Shown one piece after another: positions 40,698-53,267 of a stretch of DNA of 64,000 nt (the stretch's first letter is position 1; each line of letters begins with the position of its first letter). The notes under the pieces are model-generated. The model saw only the letters and a list, made by a program, of their open reading frames with translations, was not told the origin of the DNA and ran no database searches. Made by a program: the position numbers and the translations under genes. The stretch is from Hirudo medicinalis (Eukaryota; Annelida; Clitellata; Hirudinida; Hirudinidae), in NCBI GenBank assembly GCA_011800805.1, contig MPNW01000059.1, forward strand, positions 28,412-92,411, given 5' to 3'.

Positions 40698-41198
40698 GGC
40701 TGAGTTATTAAGAATTTTCTGTAATGTTTTTTTTTTAAATTTTGGTTATCTTTCATCAGTTCAGTGTGAAAATTCTTAACCTACTATTCATTCAAGAGGT
40801 CAGTAAAGATAATTTAAAAAACTTAATATAATACACTACGCTCAAACCAGTAACAAATCGCCATGCACACCGCCGGCGAAATAAAAATCGCCTGCAAGAT
40901 GCAGAGCAGAGGACCGCATTGAAAGGCAAACTTTCTCCATGATCCCATTTCCTGGAGAGCTTATTGCGTGATGAATTCAACTTTTTACTAAAGTTTTTTA
41001 AAGGTGTAAAGTAAAACTAATAGTAATGCAATTAATTTATAAATTTAAAATATAGTATGTGTAAAAGTGAATAGTCTTTTTCCATAAAATTCATGTGCTA
41101 TGTTTTTGTTTACAATTAAATTTTATACCCATTTAAACCATTATCGCTCATCTGAAATTTTTTTTTAGTGACATTTTACATTTAAACCATATATATAA
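40698..41198. promoter_or_regulatory. shared head-to-head upstream region (bidirectional promoter candidate)
   Basis: Only 501 bases separate the start codon of the helical-repeat gene (minus, 40697) from that of DHX34 (plus, 41199). Both transcripts must be initiated from this interval. A GC-richer core (about 40851-40930, with ccgccggcg) sits in otherwise AT-rich DNA. Confidence 0.55.
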
Positions 41199-44100
41199 AT
41201 GCATAAAAGAAGGAGGAGAGGCGTTAGCGATGACGACAGCAATGACGAATACGGGAGACGTCTGGAACCTCACTGCAGCCTCACCACCAAACGTTACAAG
41301 CAAGAAGACGAAGTGAGGAGCAGAAGCAGACATGAAGATGGAAAAGATGACAAAACTTTGAACTACGAGCATTATAAAAATCTATTAGGAGAAGTTTATT
41401 TTACTGAATCAGATGCACTACGTACAGACAGTCCGGATTACGAGAGTTTCTGGGTCTTTTTACGGAAATACCAGCAATTTGAGCAACGAGAAAAGCCGGA
41501 AGACTCGTCGACAAGCATCTATGACAAAAAGAACAAAAACAACCTGTCCTTTTCAGCAAAATGTGACAAGATTAACAAATTCCACACAAAACAGGTTGGC
41601 TCTAGAATATCAATAATTGTTCTTTATAACGTTTTATAAATGTTCATAAAATTATGGGCTAAAACTTTAATTATTGCATTTATTTGTTTAAAATTAATAT
41701 AATAATAATTGTTAATCATTACTGCACATTACCATTCATAACATGGAGATTTATTAACTCAGCTCCAATGAATATTATCATTATTGTGCAGTTTTTAAAT
41801 GCAATTTTAGTTAACCCAAATTGTCATTGTTACCTATTGTGTATGAATGTACTCACAGGAGTATGCAGGGAGGTCTCGGAAGTTGACAACGGAAGAATTG
41901 GAGACCTTTGAGTCAATCCTTCTCCTCTATTATGACTTCTTGCAGAAGCAAAAATTGAACAAACTGAGGAAGATAAAAAAGGACCAGATGAACCTGCCAA
42001 TATTCAAGTACAAGAGAGGAATCATTGACTCCATCAACAAGCATCAGGTTTGAATGATTTTTTATGACCACTTTGCTTCACAAGAAGCAAGGTTTGGTAT
42101 GAAAGTTCTTAGCTGGTTTTCATAAAAATATAATTGATTATGTTTTTACAATTTTAAGCACACCCAGTAATGTTATATAACTTGCATTTGTATTTACCTA
42201 TCTTTTGAGCCTCATGTATCCAAATAGGATGTGAAGGCACTGAGGGCAGTGCAGGCTGGGTTGCACACATGACACATTAAGTTTAAAATAGTCATGTTTT
42301 TGCACAAATACTTCTTTTCAAATGCTACTTTAATCAATAGCATTGAAGACATTATTATTGTTGTTATTCTTCACATCTATATTATTCCGACAAATCACTC
42401 ACCAGATAGTGGTTGTGGCAGGAGACACAGGTTGTGGTAAGTCAACTCAGGTGCCTCAGTACTTAATGGAGGCTGGGTATGCCAAGATAGCCTGCACCCA
42501 ACCTCGGAGAATTGCTTGCATATCTCTGGCCAAGAGGGTTTCCCATGAAACACTCAACGAATATGGTTCTCATGTTGCTTACCAGGTAAGCCATCTACTT
42601 CGTGGTACACTATGGCAATATTTTTCATAAATTTGTTTTATTGGATTTAATTAATTTATGTGTGTTATTCCTCTTGATGGATTATGGTGATGGTAATGAT
42701 AAATAACCTCTGCTAAAGATATCATAACTCAATGCTCAACTTTCCATTTGCATGATTTAAATTTTCCAGGTGCGATTCGACAAGACGAAGACCAAAGCCA
42801 CCCGCATCCTCTTCCTTACTGAGGGTCTGCTCCTGAGACAAATTGACAATGATCCAACCCTTTCCAAATACGATGTCATCATCATGGATGAGGTTGGCAG
42901 TGCTGGTGATGATGATGACAAGAGTTTTATTGATATGCATGATAATAATTGTTGCTTGATAATGATAGGTTCACGAAAGACATGTCCACACAGACTTCCT
43001 GTTGGGTGTGGTGAAGTGCATCCTCCATCAAAGACCAGATCTCAAATTGATCCTCATGTCTGCCACCATCAACCTTGAGCTCTTCTCGAGATACTTTGGC
43101 AATGCTCCTGTTGCCAAGGTTCCAGGCAGACTCTACCCCATACAGCTCTACTACCAGCCAATAGACAAGTGAGGATTTGAATTTTGTTGGCTGAATTTCA
43201 GTGAAGTTAGAAGAACAAAATTTCATTAGCAAATTTCAGGCAAAACTAATTAAAACTTACATTCGTTAGTCTACGAGTTTTAACTCCTGACAGATTTTTA
43301 TCTACCTATAAAATCTGTTTTTCATCGAGGACTGACAAAGACGCAAAGGCTGACAAATTTGATCCTTCGCCTTACATTCGAGTGCTCCAACATATCGACA
43401 AGAAGTACCCTTCCACTGAAAGGGGAGATGTGCTCATCTTTCTATCGGGTTTGACAGAAATCATGGCACTGGTCGAAGCCGCAAGAGAATATGGAAGGAT
43501 GTCTTCATCGTGGATCGTCCTACCGCTTCATAGCTCTCTCTCGTTGGCTGATCAGGATAAGGTAACTTAAAATGATTGGCTGTTAAAGGAATTAAATATT
43601 TAGGTTTTTGTCCATTAATTATTTTTTTAAAATTCACTTCCAGGTATTTGACTACCCACCAGATGGTGTCAGGAAATGCATAGTTTCAACAAATATTGCT
43701 GAAACCTCGGTGACCATAGATGGTGTCAGATTTGTTGTGGATTCTGGAAAGGTTTGTGAATTTGTGACAACTACTACTATAACTCTTTAATGATACTCAC
43801 AAATGCTGATCATTCTTTTTGAATGGTGATAGAAACATTAATGTTGATATTTAACCTTCTCATTGGCTCCATGTTGAACCATAACTATATTCCATCTTCA
43901 ATACCTGTCTAGGTAAAAGAAATGGCACATGACTCAGGAGTAAAGATGGGCAGATTAAAAGAATCCTGGATCAGTCGAGCCAGTGCGGAACAGCGGAAAG
44001 GCCGTGCAGGCAGAACGGGACCTGGAGTCTGCTTCCGACTGTTCAAAGAGGAAGAGTACACTGCCATGGAGGAATATTCAACTCCAGAAATACGCAGAGT

Positions 44101-46989
44101 TCCACTGGAATCTCTGGTCCTTCAAATGGTTGTCCTCGGAATTCCCGACCCTAGGCTCTTTCCGTTTATAGAGTCTCCCTTGCCGGAGAAGCTCGAAAGT
44201 GCCATCAAGATTCTAAAGTCACAAGGGGCTCTTACAGAAGATGAATGTGCAACTCAAATTGGAAAAACCCTGGCTAAATTACCTGTCGATGTTGTCATGG
44301 GTAAAATGTTGATCACTGGCTGCATGTTTGAGGCCGTTGATCCGATTTTGATAATTGCTGCCAGTCTTTGTGTCCAGTCCATTTTCACAAACAAGGCTCA
44401 TCGGGATTATGATGCCTACAAGTTGAGAAAAGTAATATTTGATTGTTCTTTAAACACCAAAACTAGCATCATTGACAATGTCAATGTCATTGATAGGATC
44501 TAGAGTCAAACCACGGAGATCCACTCACCCTTCACAGCATCCTGGAAAACTGGTTGGAGATGAAGTCGTCGGGTGAGGAGACAAGAAGGTGGTGTAAGAA
44601 GAGAGGAATTGAAGAGCAGCGACTTTATGAGGTCATCAAGTTGAGGGCACAGTTCAGACAACTTCTTACCGATCACGGTCTTCTGGATGGTGAAAATGAT
44701 GGCGACGACGATGATGACATAGAGTATGTTTCAATTATTGCTTGCTCTTCAACGGCTCATAAAATTGTAACACTTTTTATTCTTATTCAGAGATGCTGTA
44801 AAGAGGAGGAAAAGGCATGCAGACAGGAACCAACTTCGAAAGCTGAGGCAAGAGCACAAGAACAAGGATAGAAAAAAGAAAATTCTAAAGATGACCGATG
44901 GAGACGGAGATGATGACGATATAGATGAAAGAGAAAAGGTCGTTGGAGATGTTGAGGGTGACATCAGAGATCTCGAGTTCAGACTAACCAATGCTCCGGA
45001 TAAGATTCAAAATCTTCTGGCCAATAGCAGAAAAGCTGCAGCCAACGATACATCCCTGCTAAAGGTAAATTGTTTGCAATATCTTCACTTAACAAAAAAA
45101 AGATACACTCACATAAATTGACTCTTGTTAAATTACAGGTGATCATTTGCAGTGCTCTCCATCCACAGTTTGCACTTTCAGACGAGCACAATACCTTCAA
45201 GCCTGACTCCCAACAGCTCTACCACACCCCACTCAAGTCCTTCGTGACCCTCCACCCGACATCTGTTTTGACCTCCGACCCCGAACACCTGGTGCTGAAG
45301 GACATTGAGGTAACTGTAAATTACATTATTGTAACAAAATACAAGTTGTTGTGAACTGGTAGCGGTTTGCTCTTTGGTATTTAATTGCAAGATTTTGCAA
45401 AAGCTTTCTCAAATTGAGCTCAATACTAAGAATTTGCATTCTCCTCACCCTCAAATGTTAAATTTATTTATGACAAAATACTAATAATAAAACTTTATAT
45501 TGGTGATTAATTTTATGTAAGATCAAGGATGGCATCAAGAGAGTGGGATCACGCCATAAAGGTAGACTCAGTCACAACCATCAGCTATTGGCTTATGTTA
45601 CCCTTCTTGAGACCAACAAACCATATCTCATCAATGCTCTCAGAGTTCCTGCCCTGCAGGTTGGTTATGTTGACCAGGTTGTTTTAGGGGACCATGTGAA
45701 CATAGATCCTGATATATTGGATTGATTGTCCAACCAAATTCAAAATTTGATTCGTTTAAAAAAATGCTGTACATTAAGTTTCCTCGTGCATATGACACCT
45801 TCTTAATTTGCAGACCCTGTTACTGTTCAGCAACAAGATTGACACAACCTCCGATCTCCACAGACTTGTGTTCGACTCCTGGCTTGACATAGAGATTGAC
45901 CAAAATGAAGAAGCCCTCAGCATAGTTATGTCTTCCATAAGAATAAGAACTGCCTGGCAGAAGCTGTTGGAGTGAGTGAACTGCTTTATTTTCCGCTGGA
46001 AATGCTTTCTTTTGTGGGACTTCTTTGTTCACTTTTTAAGTAGTTATTATTTTTTATAAGTGCTACAAATTCTAGTCTAGTTGAAAATTCAAACTGCGTT
46101 TTTTCAGACACAAACTCCAATGGTCAGAAAGTCTTTCCTCATTCAACCCAGACGACACCCAAGAAAATAAAATTGCAATTGCAGAAGCCAAGCGAAGGAA
46201 ACGCAAACAGAGAAAGAAACATCAAAGAGTTGAACACAAGCTCATGAAAAGGCTGCACAAAAATATTAAATCTTTCCTGGAAGAAAAGATTTACTATCGC
46301 ATTCGGAGAGTCCATCTTGCTGAAACCAAAGGGTTATACAGGGACTTAGGGAGATATAACGAAGACTTGAGGCAGGCCATGATTGAAACCAAAGATGTTA
46401 TGGAAATGATCCACCCTGTCAAAGGTGGATTCAAGGTTTGTAAATGGGGATTGAATTAGCTACCTCATGTGCTTTGCTTTATTTTTAAATGTAACCAACC
46501 ATTGGCAATATTCTTATATTTTACTAAATACTCCCTACGAATTTAATATCATAGGTCACGGAATATTTGACATATGACTGCTTGGATGATGATGGCGGCT
46601 TTCCACCACCACTTGAGTCATCACCACTTCCACAAGGAAACGATGATGATGATTACTACGATGGCTCTTCAAAGGGCCCAAGTCAAACCAAGTATTCAAA
46701 CAAGTTTGAAAGGGAGCATTGGACATGTACGGTGTGCGATGGTTCATTTTTCTTCATAACAGCAGAAAAGCTTCAACACAGTGAAGCCTGTGAAAATGAA
46801 TTGTCCCTTTCTGCGATTGGCTCTTCAAGGAAAGATGAGGACGACGACGAAGAAGAGGAGAAAGAAGCAGAGAAGACAGACTCAAGAGATGCAAAAATTT
46901 GCGAATTTTGTCACGAGGAACTCAAATGCTCCATAGCTGAAATGATCAAACACATGAGGGAATGTACAAAGAGAGAGGATGTGTGTTGA
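41199..46989 (+). CDS. DHX34: DHX34-type RNA helicase (nonsense-mediated decay)
   Basis: DEAH/RHA helicase that in animals supports UPF1 phosphorylation in nonsense-mediated mRNA decay. Fifteen exons: 41199-41594, 41859-42047, 42406-42585, 42770-42892, 42969-43168, 43330-43561, 43644-43751, 43913-44431, 44497-44723, 44791-45064, 45139-45309, 45522-45659, 45814-45971, 46108-46435, 46555-46989; all phases agree, giving 1225 residues. Walker A is GDTGCGKST; motif II is DEVH rather than DEAH, as in vertebrate DHX34; SAT is in LILMSATIN; motif VI is QRKGRAGR. Winged-helix, helical and OB regions follow ([30 protein letters not shown]). The C-terminus has two CxxC-H-C modules. An in-frame TAA just before the ATG fixes the start. 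Confidence 0.97.
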
Positions 46990-47149
46990 ATCATTCAGAA
47001 CTTTTAATGTGTTAGCATGAAGGCATGAAATGTTAACCAACGAATCCAAATTGCATAGTGTTTATATTCTTAGTTATTCCCTATTATATATTGTTTCAGT
47101 TTGTTTCCTTGAAAAAATAACAAAAAAAAAAAAACACAGATCATCTTTC

Positions 47150-47162
47150 TTTATTAAATAAA
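47150..47162. promoter_or_regulatory. overlapping convergent poly(A) signals
   Basis: TTTATTAAATAAA is nearly palindromic. It gives AATAAA on plus (47157-47162) for DHX34 and AATAAA on minus (47155 to 47150) for the first cathepsin C gene. The stops are 168 and 150 bases away, so the two convergent genes appear to share one 3'-end element. Confidence 0.55.
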
Positions 47163-47304
47163 AATTATCTTGCAGCAGATAAAATTGAGTATGAAATTGC
47201 CAATTCTGAAAGAGTTTCACACTTCTCAGTGTAACTGTTACTAATTGATATATAATTATTGATATATACTAATAGCACTTTTGCAACTTCAACGTTGGAA
47301 TGGT

Positions 47305-49964
47305 CTAGAATATCGGGAAGGACTGCACGCCGATACTCTCGATGCCGCATTCGTTGGACCCTCTTCGGATTCTGAAATAACCCTTTTCACCCCAATCCCC
47401 ACCCCAACTGTTTTTGACAATCCAGAACTTGGTATTGGTGTTTTTTTCCACTCCATAACCGACAACTGTCACAGCATGGTTAACTTCAAAGAATGGATTG
47501 TAGTTGACTCCTTCTTGAGCTCCTGAAAGTGATGAAGGCAACAAAATAAAATAAATGCAATCTCTCAAGGATCAAGAGAAATCTATCAGTTTCTCACCAA
47601 CGTGATGGTAAATCCCCCCTCCATAGTTTTGGAAATCTCCAAGAACTTGGAAGCCGACAGCAATCGGACCATGGTCGACGAGGGCAATTTTCATCAGTTC
47701 TTCATTGCACCTTTGCAAATAAAATAAAGCTCACCACATACCTTAATCTGGTGACCAAATATGCAAAGCGTTTGGATGATCAGTCTAATCATGTGGCTAA
47801 TCACTATTTCTTTTATTCATAAACTCAGATTTGGGTAAAATTTCCCAAACAGTGTCTTGTTATCCAGCTTGAATTGCCATAGTTTTATCCATCAGGCCTT
47901 GGAATCCTAACCATCTTATTTTAAATGAGCCACAAGTAAATACCTGACTGCAAACCTTTTTTTAAATGGAATTGTTTGAACCCCATAACAGAGAAGAAAT
48001 TGCCCTTACCCTCCGTAGAAGCCTCCTATGTACTCATATTTCGTGAAGTAGTATTTGGTGCAGTTTTGCCTGGCCTTGACATCGCATGTGATGCCCCTGG
48101 CCTTGTAGGGATTGCACTCTTCTTTGATCATGCCGTAGTCTTCAGAGAACTTTCCACCAATCAAGTAAGGAAATCCCCCTTCACAATCTAGATAAATGAC
48201 AAAAATCATCTTTGCTGATGCATGCCAAACTTTATGACTACCAAACCTGTTATGAAAAAAGAGAGAAGTGGTAGTAATAAGACACAAATACAAAATGGTA
48301 ACCTTGTGAGTATGGACTGCAATCTAATACATCCTGAGGAGAGAAAACAACATTTATCCCATTCTTGCTGGCAACCTTTAACCTGGCCTCATTCATGGCT
48401 GCAGATGCAAAGGCATAGCAACTGCCACAAGCACCTGTGAGTAATTAATATTACACGTAAATTATGATAATTTTGATTGAACTGAGCTCATCTACATGAG
48501 TAATTCAATACAACTAGATGAGGAGATATACACCCATCTAGTTATAACAACAACAGCTAAGCTAGGTTACCCAAGAAGTTAGTCACAAATACCAGTAAAT
48601 GACCAATCACCTTGATTTCTAACAGGGGTGACATAATTCTTGCTCTCGTGATTTCTCCAATCAAATTCCTCTGGAAGTTCATCTGCCCTCCTTTTCACTT
48701 CCTCAGTGGCTCTCGCAGGATCCGGGTACCTTAAGGTGCAAAACATTGTCTGGTGATTAGACCAAAATAGCAGCCATTGAGAAACAAAGTTCAAGGTCAT
48801 TATCTTAGAAATTATGGCATGAATAATGGCTGGGCCTTTCTAACATCTTCTACAGGATAATTCAAATAATGTCATGCAATTATTCCAGGCACATAAATAT
48901 TCCCATCTTGAATATAAAAATTACAAATATTAACATTTAAAGTTCTTATAAAAATTATAATATTGCAAATTCCAGTGGATAATTATTTTAATCATGATAA
49001 AGTATCAAATTCATAAATAATTTGTTCACCTCATCTTCTTTCCTCCACCTATGAGTCTTTTAACTTCTCCAACAGTCATCTTCTCAAACCTTTCATACTT
49101 CTTGGCATACCAGAGGATGTTTGTATTACTGTTAACTCTCTCGATAAGCTCATCATCTGTTTTGTACAGTTCTTTGTCATTCGATGCCGGCAAATTTTCA
49201 GTCCGGATCCTGACAACGAAGTGAATTTGTCAAGCTTTAAAATGTTAGAAATGATTATTACTCCTCATTTACCAAGGCTCATAATCCTTGTTTGGGATGA
49301 AATACAATTTTTTTTTCTTTGGATTCTCCTTGACACCAAAATAGCATGACCAATCCCTGCCAAACACATCATGTGACCATCCAACCAGAGTTTCATTGCA
49401 GATACTTGTAACTTCAGACTTAGCACTGTTTACAAAGTATTTGGAAAAGGCAAAAAACTTCCTTCCATGTATAACAACCTCAAAGCCCTAAATTGTTGAA
49501 AAGAAACATAGCATTAAGTTTAATTAAAACACTAAAACAATATGAAAATTGCAAAAACATTTCAAAATACACATCTCGTAACTAAACTAACGAAATTATC
49601 AAAATATCTTTATGATAAGTCATATTTTACCTGGTTATAGATCATAGTCCAAAATCCTTCATTTCCAAACTCATCTACGACAAGGTTGGGGTATTTCAGT
49701 TCAACTTTGAATGTAGTCTTAACATCAACTGCATGACAGACAATGGTTAATGTACATCATCAGGTTTAATCAGTCTGCGATTCACTCTGAAGAATTTCAC
49801 ATCAAACCTGGCTTGCTGCAGTCTATCGTGTTGTCGTGACCACCTTCGCCGATATTGAACACCCATTTTCCACGGACATCTTCGTACATGCAATTTGCTG
49901 GAGTATCTGCTCCAACTGCAGCAAAATAACAAACTCCTAAAATTAAAAGCGCGAAAGATCCCAT
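47305..49964 (-). CDS. CTSC: cathepsin C / dipeptidyl peptidase I, copy 1
   Basis: Lysosomal or secretory papain-family exopeptidase that removes N-terminal dipeptides and activates other proteases. Exons 5' to 3': 49808-49964, 49631-49728, 49273-49487, 49030-49209, 48611-48729, 48303-48434, 48010-48187, 47598-47710, 47305-47522, giving 469 residues. A signal peptide ([15 protein letters not shown]) precedes [16 protein letters not shown], the start of the exclusion domain that makes this enzyme a dipeptidyl peptidase. The mature domain starts near ELPEEFDWR. The active site has [11 protein letters not shown] (catalytic Cys about 262), [11 protein letters not shown] (His about 413) and [10 protein letters not shown] (Asn about 435). 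Length matches the family (about 460). The start is chosen because the ATG at 49964 begins the hydrophobic signal; an upstream in-frame Met would add a basic leader. A tandem paralogue follows 600 bases upstream. Confidence 0.96.
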
Positions 49965-50561
49965 CACATATATGCCTCTAAGACCTTGTGAGGCTAGGCT
50001 CCGATCTTTTATAGCGCAAGTCACAAGAACTCTATCATGTGACTATTCGTCGTTTACCTGAAACATCCCAGGATGTAAGAAGACTTTTCTCAAAATTTGA
50101 CTATTAGTTCTTTGCTAGTTCATCAATTCTTCAACATCATGGGCCAATTTGGCTATGTTAAATTAACTCGGTAAACAGAATTTTTTTATTTTATTTCTCT
50201 TCATCTGACTTGAGTAATTTTACCCAACTTTACAAATACAATCCTTGCGCATTTTTATAAATTAAGCTTCTCTAATTTGTTACTTTGTACCAGCAGGGCA
50301 TTTGCTGCACGAGTCATGCCGAATATGAACACTCTAAGGCAATTTGACCAAGTTAGCTATTGATAAAATTTGAAAAAATGCTTACTTAATAAGTAAATCA
50401 AACTACATACATATTTTTGGCTGGTGGTAGTGAAATAATTCATTCAAGCTTATAAAATATGAGGATATGAGTTCAAACGGATGATAAATTGTGTCATTCA
50501 TTCAACATTAAAACGTTTGTTCTACTACTATCGATAAAAATAGCCCGTTGTTAAGCTTTTT
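49965..50561. other. spacer between the cathepsin C copies
   Basis: About 600 AT-rich bases holding the promoter of copy 1 and the 3' flank of copy 2 on minus. No exon or long repeat seen. Confidence 0.6.
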
Positions 50562-53267
50562 TTAAAAAATTGGGAAGGACTGGCTAGCTAAGCTCTCAAT
50601 GCCATGTTCGTTGTTTCCTCTTTTAATCTTGAAGTATCCGTTCTCTCCCCAGTCGCTTCCCCAACTGTTTTTGATAATCCAGTACTTGATACCGTTAGAC
50701 TTCTGAACTCCGTATCCGACAGCGACCACAGCATGATTAACTTCGTGGAAAGGATTGAAGTTCTCAGCAGTTTCTGTTGTTTACAAATTTATTTTAAAAA
50801 ACCTTTTTGCCAAAAGTTCCGTCATTTAACAATTTACTAAACAAAAAGTTTTTCGAAGTAAATCAAAATACGACCAAAGTATAAAGCATCAATAATATTT
50901 TATACTCACTAGTGCTATGGTAGATTCCACCACCATAATGCTTGAATATTCCGTCAACGTTAAAGTTGACAGCTATAGGTCCGTGGTTGACGAGAGCGAT
51001 TCTCATGAGTTCCTCGTTGCAGCTATGGTCATATTAATATAAATTAAATATTGTAAAACCGTAGAATTCAGAAATATGTTAGTATATGTAAATACTAACG
51101 CTCCATAATATCCTCCGATATACTCGTATGCAAAATAGTGCTTTTTACACTTTTCCCTCACTTCCGAATCACACTTCCTTTGCATCCCTTCATAAGGGAA
51201 GCAGCTTTCTTCAACCATTCCAAAGTCCTCAGAATACTTTCCACTAATAAGATAAGGAAAACCACCCTGACATCCTAGCATAAAAAATGTTTGGCACTTG
51301 AAAACCTCTTATTTTCTAATAAGTATTTTGTTTATAAATAGCCAAAATATTGATATATCAACCTTGAGAATATTGACTGCAATCAAGAACATCCTGGGGA
51401 GAAAGAACCACGTCGATGGTGTTCTGGGTGGCAATCCTCAATCTGGCTTCGTTCATGGCCGCTGATGAGAAAGCATAGCAACTGCCGCAAAACACTGTAA
51501 GCAGTTATTTAAAGTTATTACAACCAAATCTTTATATGAAAAGATTATTATAATTATTGATTGGCTCTATTGGCAGAAATTTTGTAACCTAAACATATCG
51601 TTCATGTCCTAACATCATCTTGTAACATAAATTCATTTACATAAAATACTCGATTACTAACACTGATTCCTAACAGGTGTAACGTAATTTACACCGCTAC
51701 GATTTCTCCAATCAAATTCCTCTGGTAGTTGGTTAGCCAACTCTCTTACTTCTTCTGTGACTGGTGCAGGAGATGGAAATCTGAAAAACAAAAACCAGAG
51801 TACAAATAGTTATTCAATTAAGTAATAATTTATTACAGAATCAGAATCATTTCCGTTTTTTTTTAATATCTTGTTTATGAATTATTATAAATAAAATTCT
51901 TTTATGTATTCTTTATTAATAATAATAATGATAATGATGCTTCCTTAAATTGAAGACAAACAACATGAAAATGAGAACGTAATTCAAATTGCAGCACAAA
52001 TATTTGTATTAAACAAAATTTTCCTCAATAAATATTAGGATTGAAGGCCGCCATTTTGTTGACGTGCATACTGTGTATTGTGTGCGATTAATTGTTCTTG
52101 TGTGGGCGTACAGGTAGTAAATAGCAATCGATTAAATTTAATATTTCTGCAGCGCCGGATTTACCCAGATGGAGGCTCCGGTGCAATGGCACATACCCAA
52201 ATCTGGCACTGTATTTCAGTAAAATGAGAGTCTAAAGCAGTGATTCTCAAACCTATTTCGTTCAGAAATTTGTTAAAGAAATTTTTCTCCAGCGTCCTCT
52301 CCACATACAATAACACAAACGGAGGCTATGAATAATGTATCACCTTATTTTTTTTCCCCCTGAAAGTCTCCTGACCTCTCCGACAGTCATTTTTTCAAAA
52401 TGATCATACTTCTTGGCGTACCAGAGAATATTCGTGTCACTGTTGATCTTCTCAATATGAGATTCATCTGGTTTGTACAATGAATTGTCATCTTTCGATG
52501 TGGGCAGACGTTCATTACGGATCCTGGATTCAGGGTACGATTTGTCAAATTTATGGTCGCTAAGAATAAATGTTATAATGAACTTACCATGGTTCGTAAT
52601 GTCTGATGAAAGATGACACTCTGCTCTTCGGGTTTTTCTTTACACCAAAATAGCAAGACCAATCCCTGCCGAATACGTCGTGTGACCATCCAGTCAAAGT
52701 CTCGTTGCAGATACTTGTTACAATAGAGTTGCTTTCGACATATTTAGAGAAAGCAAAAAATTTGCGGCCGTGTACAATGACTTCGAAGCCCTATTTGAAA
52801 GAAGGAACAATTAAGAAATTATGGTGCATCAAGATGAGAAGGCGATAACATAGTTATAGTATAAAATGTAATTGCGAGCTTATTAGATAGAAGGTAAAAA
52901 TGTTTAGAAATCTGTCTACCTGGTTGTAGATCATTGTCCACGTACCCTTGTTCCCAAACTCATCAACAACTATGTTGGGTATTTCAACTCAACCTCAAAT
53001 GTGGTCTTGAAGTCCACTGTTTGAAATCAATTCAGTTGGAGTGGAATTCGTTCAATGTAGTTTCATTTCATTTAATTTTTAAATTGAACATGAGAAATTT
53101 GGCATCTCACCTGATCCGCTGCAGTCTATTGTGTTATTATGACCTCCTTCACCTATGTTGAATATCCATTTTCCTCGAATATCCTCATACATGCAATTGA
53201 CTGGTGTGTCTGCTTTAACAGAGACTCCAGCTAGACAATAAATTCCAAAGATCAAGAGTATTAACAT
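50562..53267 (-). CDS. CTSC: cathepsin C, copy 2, with a one-base frameshift
   Basis: Tandem paralogue with nine exons matching copy 1 in order and phase: 53111-53267, 52920-53016, 52588-52790, 52344-52523, 51662-51780, 51363-51494, 51100-51274, 50910-51022, 50562-50773. The signal peptide, exclusion domain, [22 protein letters not shown] and [10 protein letters not shown] are all present. Exon 2 is 97 bases instead of 98: at 52977-52979 the plus strand has GGG where copy 1 has GGGG, so translation hits TAG shortly after KYP. Every other exon is open and has intact splice sites. Either the base was lost in assembly from a homopolymer, or this is a very young pseudogene. If the base is present the protein has about 462 residues. 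Near the end NEHGIES replaces NECGIES, losing one cysteine. Confidence 0.85.
52150..52260 (+). mobile_element. hAT-like transposon end fragments in cathepsin C intron
   Basis: cagcgccggatttaccc (from 52150) and cagtgattctcaaacc (from 52238) both resemble the terminal sequences of many hAT-derived MITEs in animals. They lie in the intron between exons 4 and 5 of the second cathepsin C. Resemblance is by memory and short. Confidence 0.3.

Noticed and set aside
40792..40980. 62-codon minus ORF upstream of the helical-repeat gene start
   Set aside because: Low-quality composition, no in-frame splice to the next exon, and it lies in the probable shared promoter.
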